From Micromonospora sp. U21 (lineage in GTDB: Bacteria; Actinomycetota; Actinomycetes; Mycobacteriales; Micromonosporaceae), in the NCBI RefSeq assembly GCF_018070045.1, contig NZ_JAGPYK010000005.1:248001-312000 (forward strand): a stretch of 64,000 nucleotides of DNA, given 5' to 3'. The notes under the pieces were generated by a model that was not told where the DNA came from, did no database searches, and saw only the letters and a list, made by a program, of their open reading frames with translations. A program made the position numbers and the translations under genes. Shown here piece by piece: positions 26,501 through 33,804 of the stretch; the first letter of the stretch is position 1, and each line of letters begins with the position of its first letter.

Positions 26501-29159
26501 GCTCGGCATGAGCAACCAGCCCTCGCACCACATCCCGTACATGTACGACTACGCCGGCGCGCCGGCCAGGACGCAGGCGATCGTGCGGGAGATCCTCCAG
26601 CGCCTCTACGTCGGCAGCGAGATCGGCCAGGGCTACCTGGGCGACGAGGACAACGGCGAGATGTCGTCGTGGTACATCCTCAGCTCGCTGGGCATCTACC
26701 CGCTCCAGGCCGGGTCGTCCCACTGGGCCATCGGCTCGCCGCAGTTCACGAGGATGACCGTCCACCGCACGAGCGGCGACATCGTCGTCAACGCGCCGAA
26801 CAACAGCACCAAGAACGTGTACGTGCAGGGCGTCAAGGTCAACGGAAAGAATCAGCGCGAGCTGTCCGTCGACGTGTCCGCGCTCGCCAGGGGCGGCACG
26901 ATCGACTTCCAGATGGGCCCCAAGCCGTCGTCCTGGGGCACCGGCAGGAACGACGCGCCGCCGTCACTGACCAGGGGCGACAAGGCGCCCACGCCACTGC
27001 GGGATGTCACCGGCCCGGGTCTCGGCACCGCGACCGCGACTGGCGGCCGGGACGCGTCGAAGCTGTTCGACGACTCGTCGACCACGCAGCTGACGTTCAC
27101 CACCGCGACACCGCAGGTCAGCTGGGCCTCCCGTGGCGCCAGGCAGAAGCCGACCTACTACACCCTCACCTCCGGGGCGAACGTGGGCGATCCGGCGGAC
27201 TGGCGGTTGCAGGGCTCCAACGACGGCATCACCTGGAGCACCGTCGACTCCCGCAAGGGCGAGGTGTTCCGGTGGCGCAGCCAGAGCCGTCCGTTCACCA
27301 TCGACAAGCCGGGACGGTTCGCGCAGTTCCGCCTCGTCGTCACCAGGACCGTCGACGCCGCGCAGGCGAACCTCGCCGAGATCGAGTTGCTCGCCGGGGG
27401 CGACATCGAGGTCGGTGGCGGCGACATCACCGTGACCGCCGCGGGCAGCGTGCACGCGACGTCCGGCGTACCTGTCTCGGTGCCACTGGCCTCCGTCACC
27501 GGGGGCACCGCCAGCGGCTACCAGGCCACCATCGACTGGGGTGACGGCTCACCGGTCACCGAGGGCACCCTGACGTTGAGCTCGCGGGCCGTCTACAGCG
27601 TCAGCGGCTCGCACACCTACGCCACGCCGGGTCATCACCAGGCGAGCGTCACGGTGACCGACGGCACCGGCCAGGGCTCGGTCACGGTCGGCGTCGACGT
27701 GGCCTACGCGCCGAGCTCCGGCCTCACCGCGGTTTTCGACACCGTCTGCATCGGTGACGAGGGCGCCCTCGCGGCGAACTGCGATGCCAAGTCGTGGGCG
27801 TACTCGCGGGCCGCCCTGACGGCGGCCGGCGTGACCCAGGGCCAGCGGCACCAGGTGCCCGGAACGGCGCTGCAGTTCACGCTGCCGACCGTCCCGGCAG
27901 GGCAACCGGACAACACCACCGGCAACGGCAGGACGGTCGTTCTCAACCTGCCGACCGACGCCAGGAGCATCTCGTTCATCGGCGCCGGCACGCAGGGCAA
28001 CCAGAACACCACCGGCACGGCGACGTTCAGCGACGGCAGCACGGCCAGCATCCCGATCCAGATGAGTGACTGGACGCTGGGCGGCAACGCCAACGGCACC
28101 CCGTCGTACGGCAACATCGTCGTCGCCAAGGCCGCGTACCGGTTGAGCGGCACGAGCCGGGACGGCGCGCAGCCGTTCCTGTTCGCCACCGCGCCGTACC
28201 AGATCCCGGCGGGCAAGACGCTCGTCTCGGTGACCCTGCCGACGCAGACCGGCGACCCCGGCTCGGCGGGCCGGATCCACGTGTTCGCCATCGCGAACGA
28301 CGGCACGCCGGCCGCCGCGCTGGTGACCACCGCCCCGAAGAACCAGACGGCGATCGCCGGTCAGGTCCTCTCGACCACCCTCGGCTCGGTGAGCGGCGGC
28401 GTTCCCGGCACGACGGGCTACCGCGCCCGGGTGCAGTGGGGCGACGGCACGGTTCCGGACGACGTCACGGTCGGCCCGGACGGTGCGCTGAGTGGACGGC
28501 ACACCTACGCGCAGGAGGGCACCTACACGGTGCACGTCACCGCGTGGGACACGTTGTCGAGCAGCACCGGGACCTTCACGGTGACCGTGGCTCGTGGCGC
28601 GTCTCAACCGGCGATCGCGGTGTCGGCGTCCGCCACTGTGACCAGCGGTGACGCGGTCACCATCAACGGCAGCGGTTTCGCGGGCGGTGAGCAGGTGACC
28701 GTGACGCTCGGAACCAGTCCGGCGCGGACCATCAGGGTCTCGGCGTCCGCATCGGGAGCGGTACGAGCGTCCGTCGCGACGTCCGGTGACGCCGAGCCCG
28801 GCCGGTACTCCGTCACCGCCACCGGCGCGTCCTCGCGGACGCCGGCGACGGCCACCGTCCAGGTGACCGGGCAGCCGGAGAAGCCGACCTACGAACCGCA
28901 GGCGGCGCTCACCACCGCGGCGGGACCGCGCGGTACGTCGATCACGGTCGACGGTGCCGGATTCGCTCCGAACGAGGCGGTCACGGTCAGCTTCGGTGAC
29001 GGCCTCGCGGTCAGCACCGTGCGCGCGAATGGTGACGGCGTCATCGCGGGCGCGACGGTCAGCGTCCCCGGGGCGGCGAAGGTCGGCTCGACCGTCGTCA
29101 CGCTGGTAGGTGCCAGGTCGGTGACGCGGGTCGCGCTGCCCTTCACCGTCACGAAGTGA
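23541..29159 (+). CDS. secreted GH92-family alpha-mannosidase-like enzyme, multi-modular
   Basis: A 1,872-residue exported protein. The signal peptide ends near ASAAP (about residue 37). A discoidin-like domain (about 90-200) precedes the GH92 core (about 400-1135). The core carries the family signatures: YTETNGW (E923, expected general acid), NQPSHHIPYMYDYAG, and GDEDNGEMSSWY with D1035 and D1037 as the expected base pair. After it come a second discoidin-like domain (about 1148-1285), a PKD-like domain (about 1290-1390), an unassigned beta-rich domain (about 1393-1590), another PKD-like domain and two IPT/TIG-like repeats at the C-terminus. GH92 enzymes are calcium-dependent exo-alpha-mannosidases. 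Linkage preference is unknown; the link to the arabinoside locus is through shared regulation and position. Confidence 0.82.
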   Translation: MSHPPIARLLSPRLIAATTAVLLPVGLLVGAPLASAAPTTAPPGNFSSSFESADPQPSASTVEVDRSGKPIQANLNGSSRTGLPGSLLDQVGAVTASAENAPNETAAKLTDGDPSTKWLAFNPTGWVTYQLTRPAPVVRYALTSADDAPTRDPRDFTLQGSTDGSTWTDLNRQTGQTFGGRFATKTYSFTNTTAYGYYRLNVTANSGDSLVQLAGWDISDGSDVEPPATPMVSVTGAGPAGGYTTKPGVGFTGLASLRYAGGAEAAGRSYATNRLFDVDIPVGPKTRLSYKIFPEFTGQDARYPSTHAAVDLHFTDGSYLSRLAPVDQHGYVLTAAGQGASKVLYADQWNAVQADIGAIARGKTIDRILLAYDNPQATRETRFQGWLDDVAVTASPASIDGSRLTNYVDTRRGTNSTGGFSRGNNLPITSVPNGFNFFTPVTDATSDSWEYQYHRVNNAANLPTLQGLAISHEPSPWMGDRNQMSVMPVAGGGPLTGPPSSRALAFRHEDETAQPDLYRVALQNGMTAEMSPTDHAGIMRFTFPSGQATGSLVFYNGTFTIGADGTFTGWVDNGSGLSAGRSRMFVSGAFDRAPTASSATAATFDVSANHQVTMRIATSFLSVDQAHRNLDLEVTGKSFDQVHAAATAAWQDRLGRVEVRDATETQLVTMYSNLYRLNLYPNSQSENTGTAAAPRWQYASPVSAPTGTSTATHTGAKIVDGQIYVNNGFWDTYRTVWPAYALLYPDVAARISDGFVQHYRDGGWIARWSSPGYADLMTGTSANVALAQAYLTGVKLPDPLGAYDAAVKDATVASGRSAVGRKGIETSLFLGYTPTSTGESVSWALEGFINDYGIGNMGVALAKDPATPKSERERLKDESRYFLERARNYVHLFDPETKLFQGRDASGTFLAGDPLDWGGVYTETNGWNFAFTAQQDGQGLANLYGGQKALRDKLDQFFATPENADRPGGYGGTIHEMLEARAVRMGQLGMSNQPSHHIPYMYDYAGAPARTQAIVREILQRLYVGSEIGQGYLGDEDNGEMSSWYILSSLGIYPLQAGSSHWAIGSPQFTRMTVHRTSGDIVVNAPNNSTKNVYVQGVKVNGKNQRELSVDVSALARGGTIDFQMGPKPSSWGTGRNDAPPSLTRGDKAPTPLRDVTGPGLGTATATGGRDASKLFDDSSTTQLTFTTATPQVSWASRGARQKPTYYTLTSGANVGDPADWRLQGSNDGITWSTVDSRKGEVFRWRSQSRPFTIDKPGRFAQFRLVVTRTVDAAQANLAEIELLAGGDIEVGGGDITVTAAGSVHATSGVPVSVPLASVTGGTASGYQATIDWGDGSPVTEGTLTLSSRAVYSVSGSHTYATPGHHQASVTVTDGTGQGSVTVGVDVAYAPSSGLTAVFDTVCIGDEGALAANCDAKSWAYSRAALTAAGVTQGQRHQVPGTALQFTLPTVPAGQPDNTTGNGRTVVLNLPTDARSISFIGAGTQGNQNTTGTATFSDGSTASIPIQMSDWTLGGNANGTPSYGNIVVAKAAYRLSGTSRDGAQPFLFATAPYQIPAGKTLVSVTLPTQTGDPGSAGRIHVFAIANDGTPAAALVTTAPKNQTAIAGQVLSTTLGSVSGGVPGTTGYRARVQWGDGTVPDDVTVGPDGALSGRHTYAQEGTYTVHVTAWDTLSSSTGTFTVTVARGASQPAIAVSASATVTSGDAVTINGSGFAGGEQVTVTLGTSPARTIRVSASASGAVRASVATSGDAEPGRYSVTATGASSRTPATATVQVTGQPEKPTYEPQAALTTAAGPRGTSITVDGAGFAPNEAVTVSFGDGLAVSTVRANGDGVIAGATVSVPGAAKVGSTVVTLVGARSVTRVALPFTVTK

Positions 29160-29176
29160 GTCGGCGGTAGCGGTGG

Positions 29177-29213
29177 CGCGTGGGGCGGGCCGGATCACGG
29201 CCCGCCCCACGCG
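29177..29213 (+). terminator. strong hairpin terminator after the GH92 gene
   Basis: A perfect 16-bp G+C-rich stem with a 5-nt loop (GATCA), 17 nt after the stop. Confidence 0.8.
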
Positions 29214-29231
29214 CTGCTAGCGTCGGCCATC

Positions 29232-29891
29232 GTGGACGATCACGTGCTGCTGGCGTCCGGACGGGAGGCGGACGTCTTCGCGCTCGACGGGGCGCGCGTG
29301 CTGCGCCGCTACCGTGACGGCGGGGACACCGCGCCGGAGGTGGCGGTGATGGCGTACGTCGCCGCAGCCGGCTACCCGGTGCCGGTGGTGTACGCCGCCG
29401 ACGGCCCCGACCTGGTGCTCGAACGGCTCGACGGCCAGACCCTGCTGGAGGCACTGCTCGTCGGCTGGATCGGCATCGACTCCGCCGCCGAGCTGCTCGT
29501 GGACCTGCACGATCGCCTCCACAGCCTGCCGGCCAGACTCGGCGCCGAGCCAGCGGAGCGCGTCCTGCACCTCGATCTGCACCCGCTCAACATCATGCTG
29601 ACCTCGCGCGGTCCGGTAGTCATCGATTGGCACAACGCGGCCGAGGGACCGGCCGACTTCGATCTGGCCATGACCGCGCTGATCATGGCGGAGGTGGCGG
29701 TCGGTCCGGATGCCGACCTCGCGGAGCGCAGCCGGGCGGGCCTCGCTGCGTTCCAGCGGTACGCGGAACCGCCCCGGGTCAGCCAACTGCGGCGTGCGCT
29801 GGACGTTCGACGGGGCAATCCCACGCTCTCCGCCGTCGAGAAGGCCGCGCTGGACCGTGCCGTCACCCTGGTCCACACCCGCGCCGGCTGA
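29232..29891 (+). CDS. APH-family phosphotransferase
   Basis: A 219-residue protein with the aminoglycoside-phosphotransferase/choline-kinase fold signatures: catalytic loop HLDLHPLNIML (about residues 116-126) and metal-binding VVIDWHNAAEGPADFDLA (about 133-150). The N-terminal lobe is short for the family. It starts with GTG only 8 nt after a TAGCGT -10 element (29218-29223), with no ribosome site, so it is probably leaderless. The phosphate acceptor is unknown; these small actinomycete members are usually annotated only as phosphotransferases. It is separated from the GH92 gene by a terminator, so it is likely unrelated to that locus. Confidence 0.75.
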   Translation: MDDHVLLASGREADVFALDGARVLRRYRDGGDTAPEVAVMAYVAAAGYPVPVVYAADGPDLVLERLDGQTLLEALLVGWIGIDSAAELLVDLHDRLHSLPARLGAEPAERVLHLDLHPLNIMLTSRGPVVIDWHNAAEGPADFDLAMTALIMAEVAVGPDADLAERSRAGLAAFQRYAEPPRVSQLRRALDVRRGNPTLSAVEKAALDRAVTLVHTRAG

Positions 29892-29977
29892 CCGGTGACC
29901 GTCGTCACCCACTGGACCGCCGACACGCCCATGCCCGAGATGTGGGGTGTGACAATGGCGTCGTCCCTATATATGGT

Positions 29978-30180
29978 GTCGAGCGCAGCTGGTTCGGCCG
30001 CTCATCGGTAGCGGTCGAGGCAAGAGGGAACCCGGTGGAAATCCGGGACTGCCCCGCAGCGGTGAGTGGGAACGACCGCCGTCATCAGCACTGGGCCGCC
30101 AAGCGGCCTGGGAAGCGACGGCCAGTAGGAGACCGGCGAGCCCGGTCGTGCCCACAAGTCCGAAGACCTGCCAGCGCGCC
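29978..30180 (+). ncRNA. cobalamin (B12) riboswitch upstream of nrdAB
   Basis: The conserved cobalamin aptamer core is readable: GGGAACCCGGTG (about 30026-30037), then GACTGCCCCGCAGCGGTGAG (30047-30066) and the 3' closing stretch GAAGACCTGCCAG (30162-30174). In actinomycetes such as Streptomyces, B12 riboswitches repress the class I ribonucleotide reductase when B12 is available for the B12-dependent class II enzyme; the downstream nrdAB genes fit exactly. Outer boundaries are approximate. Confidence 0.88.
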
Positions 30181-30274
30181 GTGCACCCGCACCCGGGTGG
30201 GCGGCGGTCCGACGCCGCGTGGGACGGCCGACGCCCCCTGACCCACGCCCGGCGTGGCGTCCGCCGGTGTCTGT

Positions 30275-30317
30275 CTCCTCGCGTCCGAGGGCCATCAGGT
30301 CTCGAACTCGCGAGGAG
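30275..30317 (+). promoter_or_regulatory. anti-Shine-Dalgarno hairpin (riboswitch expression platform)
   Basis: CTCCTCGCG at 30275-30283 is perfectly complementary to CGCGAGGAG at 30309-30317, which contains the nrdA ribosome-binding site. An inner CGAG/CTCG pair (30286-30289 with 30301-30304) lengthens the hairpin. This would block nrdA translation when formed, so the riboswitch probably works at the level of translation. Confidence 0.7.
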
Positions 30318-30323
30318 TGAGTG

Positions 30324-32723
30324 GTGACAGTCACCCAGGTGGTCCCGACCGGCGGCGACACCGCCCTGCCGGGCCGGCGGCGGACGCAGATGCACGTCCG
30401 CAAGCGCGACGGCGCCAGCGAACCGGTGGACGTGAACAAGATCGTCCGTGCGGTCGAGCGGTGGACCGACGACCTGACGGACGTCGACCCGCTGCGGGTG
30501 GCGACCCGGACGATCAGCGGCCTCTACGACGGCGCGACCACCGCGGAGCTGGATCGACTGTCCATCCAGACCGCGGCCGAGATGATCGGTGAGGAACCGC
30601 AGTACTCGCGCCTGGCCGCTCGGCTGCTGGCCGGCTACGTGGACAAGGAGGTGCGCCGGCAGGGCATCACCTCGTTCAGCGCGGCGATCCGGCTCGGCCA
30701 CGTCGAGGGACTGATCGGTGACGAGACCGCCACCTTCGTCGCCGCACACGCCCGGACGCTCGACGACGCCGTCGACCCGGACGGCGACCGGCGGTTCGAG
30801 TACTTCGGCCTGCGCACGGTGTACGACCGGTACCTGCTGCGCCACCCGACCAGCCGGCTGGTGCTGGAGACCCCGCAGTACTGGCTGCTGCGGGTGGCCT
30901 GCGGCCTGTCGCGTACGCCGGACGAGGCGGTCGACTTCTACCGGCTGATGTCCAGCCTGGCCTACCTGCCCAGCTCGCCGACGCTGTTCAACTCCGGCAC
31001 CCGGCACACCCAGATGTCCTCCTGCTACCTGGTCGACTCCCCGCGCGACGAACTGGACTCGATCTACCAGCGGTACGCGCAGATCGCCAACCTGTCCAAG
31101 TTCGCCGGTGGCATCGGCATCGCGTACTCCCGGGTCCGGTCCCGGGGCGCGCTGATCCGCGGCACGAACGGGCAGTCCAACGGGATCGTGCCGTGGCTGC
31201 GCACGCTGGACGCGAGCGTCGCCGCGGTCAACCAGGGCGGCCGGCGCAAGGGCGCGGCCTGTGTCTACCTGGAGCCGTGGCACCCGGACGTCGAGGAGTT
31301 CCTGCAACTGCGGGACAACACCGGCGAGGACGCCCGGCGCACCCACAACCTGAACCTGGCCAACTGGATCCCCGACGAGTTCATGCGCCGCGTCGAGGCC
31401 GACGAGGTGTGGTCGCTGTTCGACCCGCACGAGGTGCCGGAACTGCCCGACCTGTGGGGCGAGCGGTTCGACGCCGCGTACCGGGCGGCCGAGGCGCAGG
31501 GCCGCTACGTGCGGCAGGTCCCGGCGCGGGAGCTGTACGGGAAGATGATGCGCACCCTGGCCCAGACCGGCAACGGGTGGATGACCTTCAAGGACGCCGC
31601 GAACCGGCTGTGCAACCAGACCGCCGAACCGGGCAACGTGGTGCACCTGTCCAACCTCTGCACCGAGATCATCGAGGTGTCCAGCGACGCCGAGACCGCG
31701 GTGTGCAACCTCGGCTCGGTGAACCTCGCCGCCCACCTCACCGACGGCGCCCTCGACTGGCGGCGGCTGCGCGCCACGGTCCGTACCGCGGTCACGTTCC
31801 TCGACCGGGTCATCGACATCAACTACTACCCGACCGCCCAGGCGGCGGCGAGCAACCCCCGCTGGCGGCCGGTCGGGCTCGGGCTGATGGGCCTGCAGGA
31901 CGTGTTCTTCGCGCTGCGGCTGCCGTTCGACTCCCCGGCCGCGCGGGAGTTGTCCACCCGGGTCAGCGAGGAGTTGTACCTGACCGCCCTGGAGACCTCC
32001 GCGGACCTGGCGCGGCGCTTCGGCGCGCACCCGGCGTACGGGCGGACGCGGGCGGCGCGGGGGCGGTTGCAGCCCGACCTGTGGGGCGTCGAGGGAACGC
32101 AGACCGCCCGGTGGACCGCGTTGCGGGAGCGGGTGGACACGTACGGGTTGCGCAACTCGCTGCTGGTGGCAATCGCCCCGACCGCCACCATCGCCTCGAT
32201 CGCCGGTTGTTACGAGTGCGTCGAGCCGCAGGTGTCCAACCTGTTCAAGCGCGAGACCCTGTCGGGCGAGTTCCTCCAGGTCAACACCGCTCTGGTACGC
32301 GAGCTGAAGACCCGCGGCCTGTGGACCGGGCCGGTCCGGTCGGCGATCAAGCGGGCTGAGGGCTCGGTGCAGGACATCACCGAGCTACCGGCCGCCGTCC
32401 GCGAGCTGTTCCGCACCGCGTGGGAGCTGCCGCAACGGGCGCTGATCGACCTGGCCGCCGCTCGCGCGCCGTTCATCGACCAGTCCCAGTCGCTGAACCT
32501 GTTCCTGGCCGCGCCCACCATCGGCAAGCTCTCCTCGATGTACCTGTACGCCTGGAAGGCCGGCCTGAAGACGACCTACTACCTGCGGTCCCGCCCCGCC
32601 ACCCGGATCCAGCAGGCCACCGTCGCGCCCACCGCCGTCGCCCTCGTCGCGCCGGTGGCGGCCGACCCGGAGGCGCTGGCCTGCTCGCTGGAGAACCCCG
32701 AGTCGTGCGAGGCCTGCCAGTGA
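30324..32723 (+). CDS. nrdA: class I ribonucleotide reductase, large subunit
   Basis: A 799-residue alpha subunit that reduces ribonucleoside diphosphates to deoxyribonucleotides. An N-terminal ATP-cone (about residues 22-110) provides allosteric activity control. Active-site cysteines are visible in SSCYLVD, SNLCTEI (with the catalytic Asn and Glu) and AVCNLGS, and the C-terminal tail ends in CSLENPESCEAC, the redox-shuttle pair. GTG 30324 lies 6 nt after GAGGAG; GTG 30321 is too close to it. The stop overlaps the nrdB GTG. The upstream B12 riboswitch implies that the genome also carries a class II (NrdJ) enzyme, which is not in this window. Confidence 0.93.
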   Translation: MTVTQVVPTGGDTALPGRRRTQMHVRKRDGASEPVDVNKIVRAVERWTDDLTDVDPLRVATRTISGLYDGATTAELDRLSIQTAAEMIGEEPQYSRLAARLLAGYVDKEVRRQGITSFSAAIRLGHVEGLIGDETATFVAAHARTLDDAVDPDGDRRFEYFGLRTVYDRYLLRHPTSRLVLETPQYWLLRVACGLSRTPDEAVDFYRLMSSLAYLPSSPTLFNSGTRHTQMSSCYLVDSPRDELDSIYQRYAQIANLSKFAGGIGIAYSRVRSRGALIRGTNGQSNGIVPWLRTLDASVAAVNQGGRRKGAACVYLEPWHPDVEEFLQLRDNTGEDARRTHNLNLANWIPDEFMRRVEADEVWSLFDPHEVPELPDLWGERFDAAYRAAEAQGRYVRQVPARELYGKMMRTLAQTGNGWMTFKDAANRLCNQTAEPGNVVHLSNLCTEIIEVSSDAETAVCNLGSVNLAAHLTDGALDWRRLRATVRTAVTFLDRVIDINYYPTAQAAASNPRWRPVGLGLMGLQDVFFALRLPFDSPAARELSTRVSEELYLTALETSADLARRFGAHPAYGRTRAARGRLQPDLWGVEGTQTARWTALRERVDTYGLRNSLLVAIAPTATIASIAGCYECVEPQVSNLFKRETLSGEFLQVNTALVRELKTRGLWTGPVRSAIKRAEGSVQDITELPAAVRELFRTAWELPQRALIDLAAARAPFIDQSQSLNLFLAAPTIGKLSSMYLYAWKAGLKTTYYLRSRPATRIQQATVAPTAVALVAPVAADPEALACSLENPESCEACQ

Positions 32724-33757
32724 CCGCCGCCGACACCACCACCGACACGAGGACCACGAACATGCTGCTCGACCCCGGGATGGACCTCACCCTCCGCCCG
32801 ATGCGCTACCCGCACTTCTTCGACCGGTTCCGCGACGCCATCCGCAACACCTGGACCGTCGAGGAGGTCGACCTGCACGCCGACCTCGCCGACCTCGACA
32901 AGCTCTCCCCGGCCGAGCGGCACCTGGTCAGCCGGCTGGTCGCGTTCTTCGCCACCGGCGACACCATCGTCGCCAACAACCTCGTGCTCAACCTCTACCA
33001 GCACGTCAACAGCCCCGAGGGCCGTCTCTACCTGTCCCGGCAGCTGTTCGAGGAGGCGGTGCACGTCCAGTTCTATCTCAACCTGCTCGACACGTACGTG
33101 CCCGACGAGACCGAGCGGTTCGCCGCCTTCGCCGCCATCGAGAACATCCCCTCGATCCGCCGTAAGGCCGACTTCTGCTTCCGTTGGATCGACTCCCTCA
33201 GCAACCTGCGCGAGCTGCGGTCCCGCGAGGACCGGCGGATGTTCCTGCTCAACCTGATCTGCTTCGCCGCCTGCATCGAAGGGCTGTTCTTCTACGGCGC
33301 GTTCGCGTACGTCTACTTCCTGCGTTCGCGCGGCCTGCTCCACGGCCTCGCCTCCGGTACCAACTGGGTGTTCCGCGACGAGTCCATGCACATGGCCTTC
33401 GCGTTCGACGTCGTCGACACCGTGCGCGGCGAGGAACCCGACCTGTTCGACGAGGACCTCGCCGGCCAGGTCCGCCAGATGCTCACCGAGGCCGTCGAGT
33501 GCGAGGTCCAGTTCGCCGAGGACCTGCTCGGCCACGGCGTGCCCGGCCTGACGCTGGACGACATGCGTGAGTACCTCCAGCACGTCGCCGACCGGCGTCT
33601 CGCCCAGCTCGGGATCGCGCCGCACTACGGGTCGGCCAACCCGTTCGCCTTCATGGAGTTGCAGGACGTGCAGGAGCTGTCCAACTTCTTCGAGCGGCGG
33701 GTGTCGGCGTACCAGGTCGGGGTCAGCGGAACGGTCGCCTTCGACGACGACTTCTAG
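32720..33757 (+). CDS. nrdB: class I ribonucleotide reductase, small (radical) subunit
   Basis: A 345-residue ferritin-like beta subunit that generates and holds the radical used by NrdA. Metal-ligand positions fit the family: FFATGDTI, LFEEAVHVQFYL (E, H and the neighbouring Tyr), ACIEGLFFYGAF and FRDESMHMAF (E, H). The GTG start overlaps the nrdA stop (GTGA); an ATG at 32762 is the alternative. The last residues (SGTVAFDDDF) form the C-terminal tail that docks on NrdA. Co-transcribed with nrdA and under the same riboswitch. Confidence 0.93.
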   Translation: MTAADTTTDTRTTNMLLDPGMDLTLRPMRYPHFFDRFRDAIRNTWTVEEVDLHADLADLDKLSPAERHLVSRLVAFFATGDTIVANNLVLNLYQHVNSPEGRLYLSRQLFEEAVHVQFYLNLLDTYVPDETERFAAFAAIENIPSIRRKADFCFRWIDSLSNLRELRSREDRRMFLLNLICFAACIEGLFFYGAFAYVYFLRSRGLLHGLASGTNWVFRDESMHMAFAFDVVDTVRGEEPDLFDEDLAGQVRQMLTEAVECEVQFAEDLLGHGVPGLTLDDMREYLQHVADRRLAQLGIAPHYGSANPFAFMELQDVQELSNFFERRVSAYQVGVSGTVAFDDDF

Positions 33758-33763
33758 GGCGTG

Positions 33764-33799
33764 AGGGGGAGCCGACGGCGGATCCGTCGTCGCCTCCCT
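33764..33799. terminator. hairpin between convergent nrdB and lipase-like gene
   Basis: An imperfect stem (two mismatches and one G-U) with a 5-nt loop between two convergent genes; usable in both directions. Confidence 0.5.
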
Positions 33800-33804
33800 C
33801 TCCC

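Larger units (their letters stand above)
29892..30323 (+). other. nrdAB leader region
   Basis: A 432-nt leader containing a possible promoter (GTGACA at 29949-29954, TATATG at 29970-29975, weak), the cobalamin riboswitch and a hairpin that masks the nrdA ribosome site. No coding gene is seen. Confidence 0.6.

Noticed and set aside
23409..26765. 1,118-codon open frame on the minus strand inside the GH92 gene
   Set aside because: It mirrors the GH92 coding frame, has Arg/Val/Gly-rich composition without domains, and arises from G/C third-position bias.
29941..29980. A confident promoter for nrdAB
   Set aside because: TATATG and GTGACA are present, but their 15-nt spacing is short, so it is mentioned only as a weak possibility.
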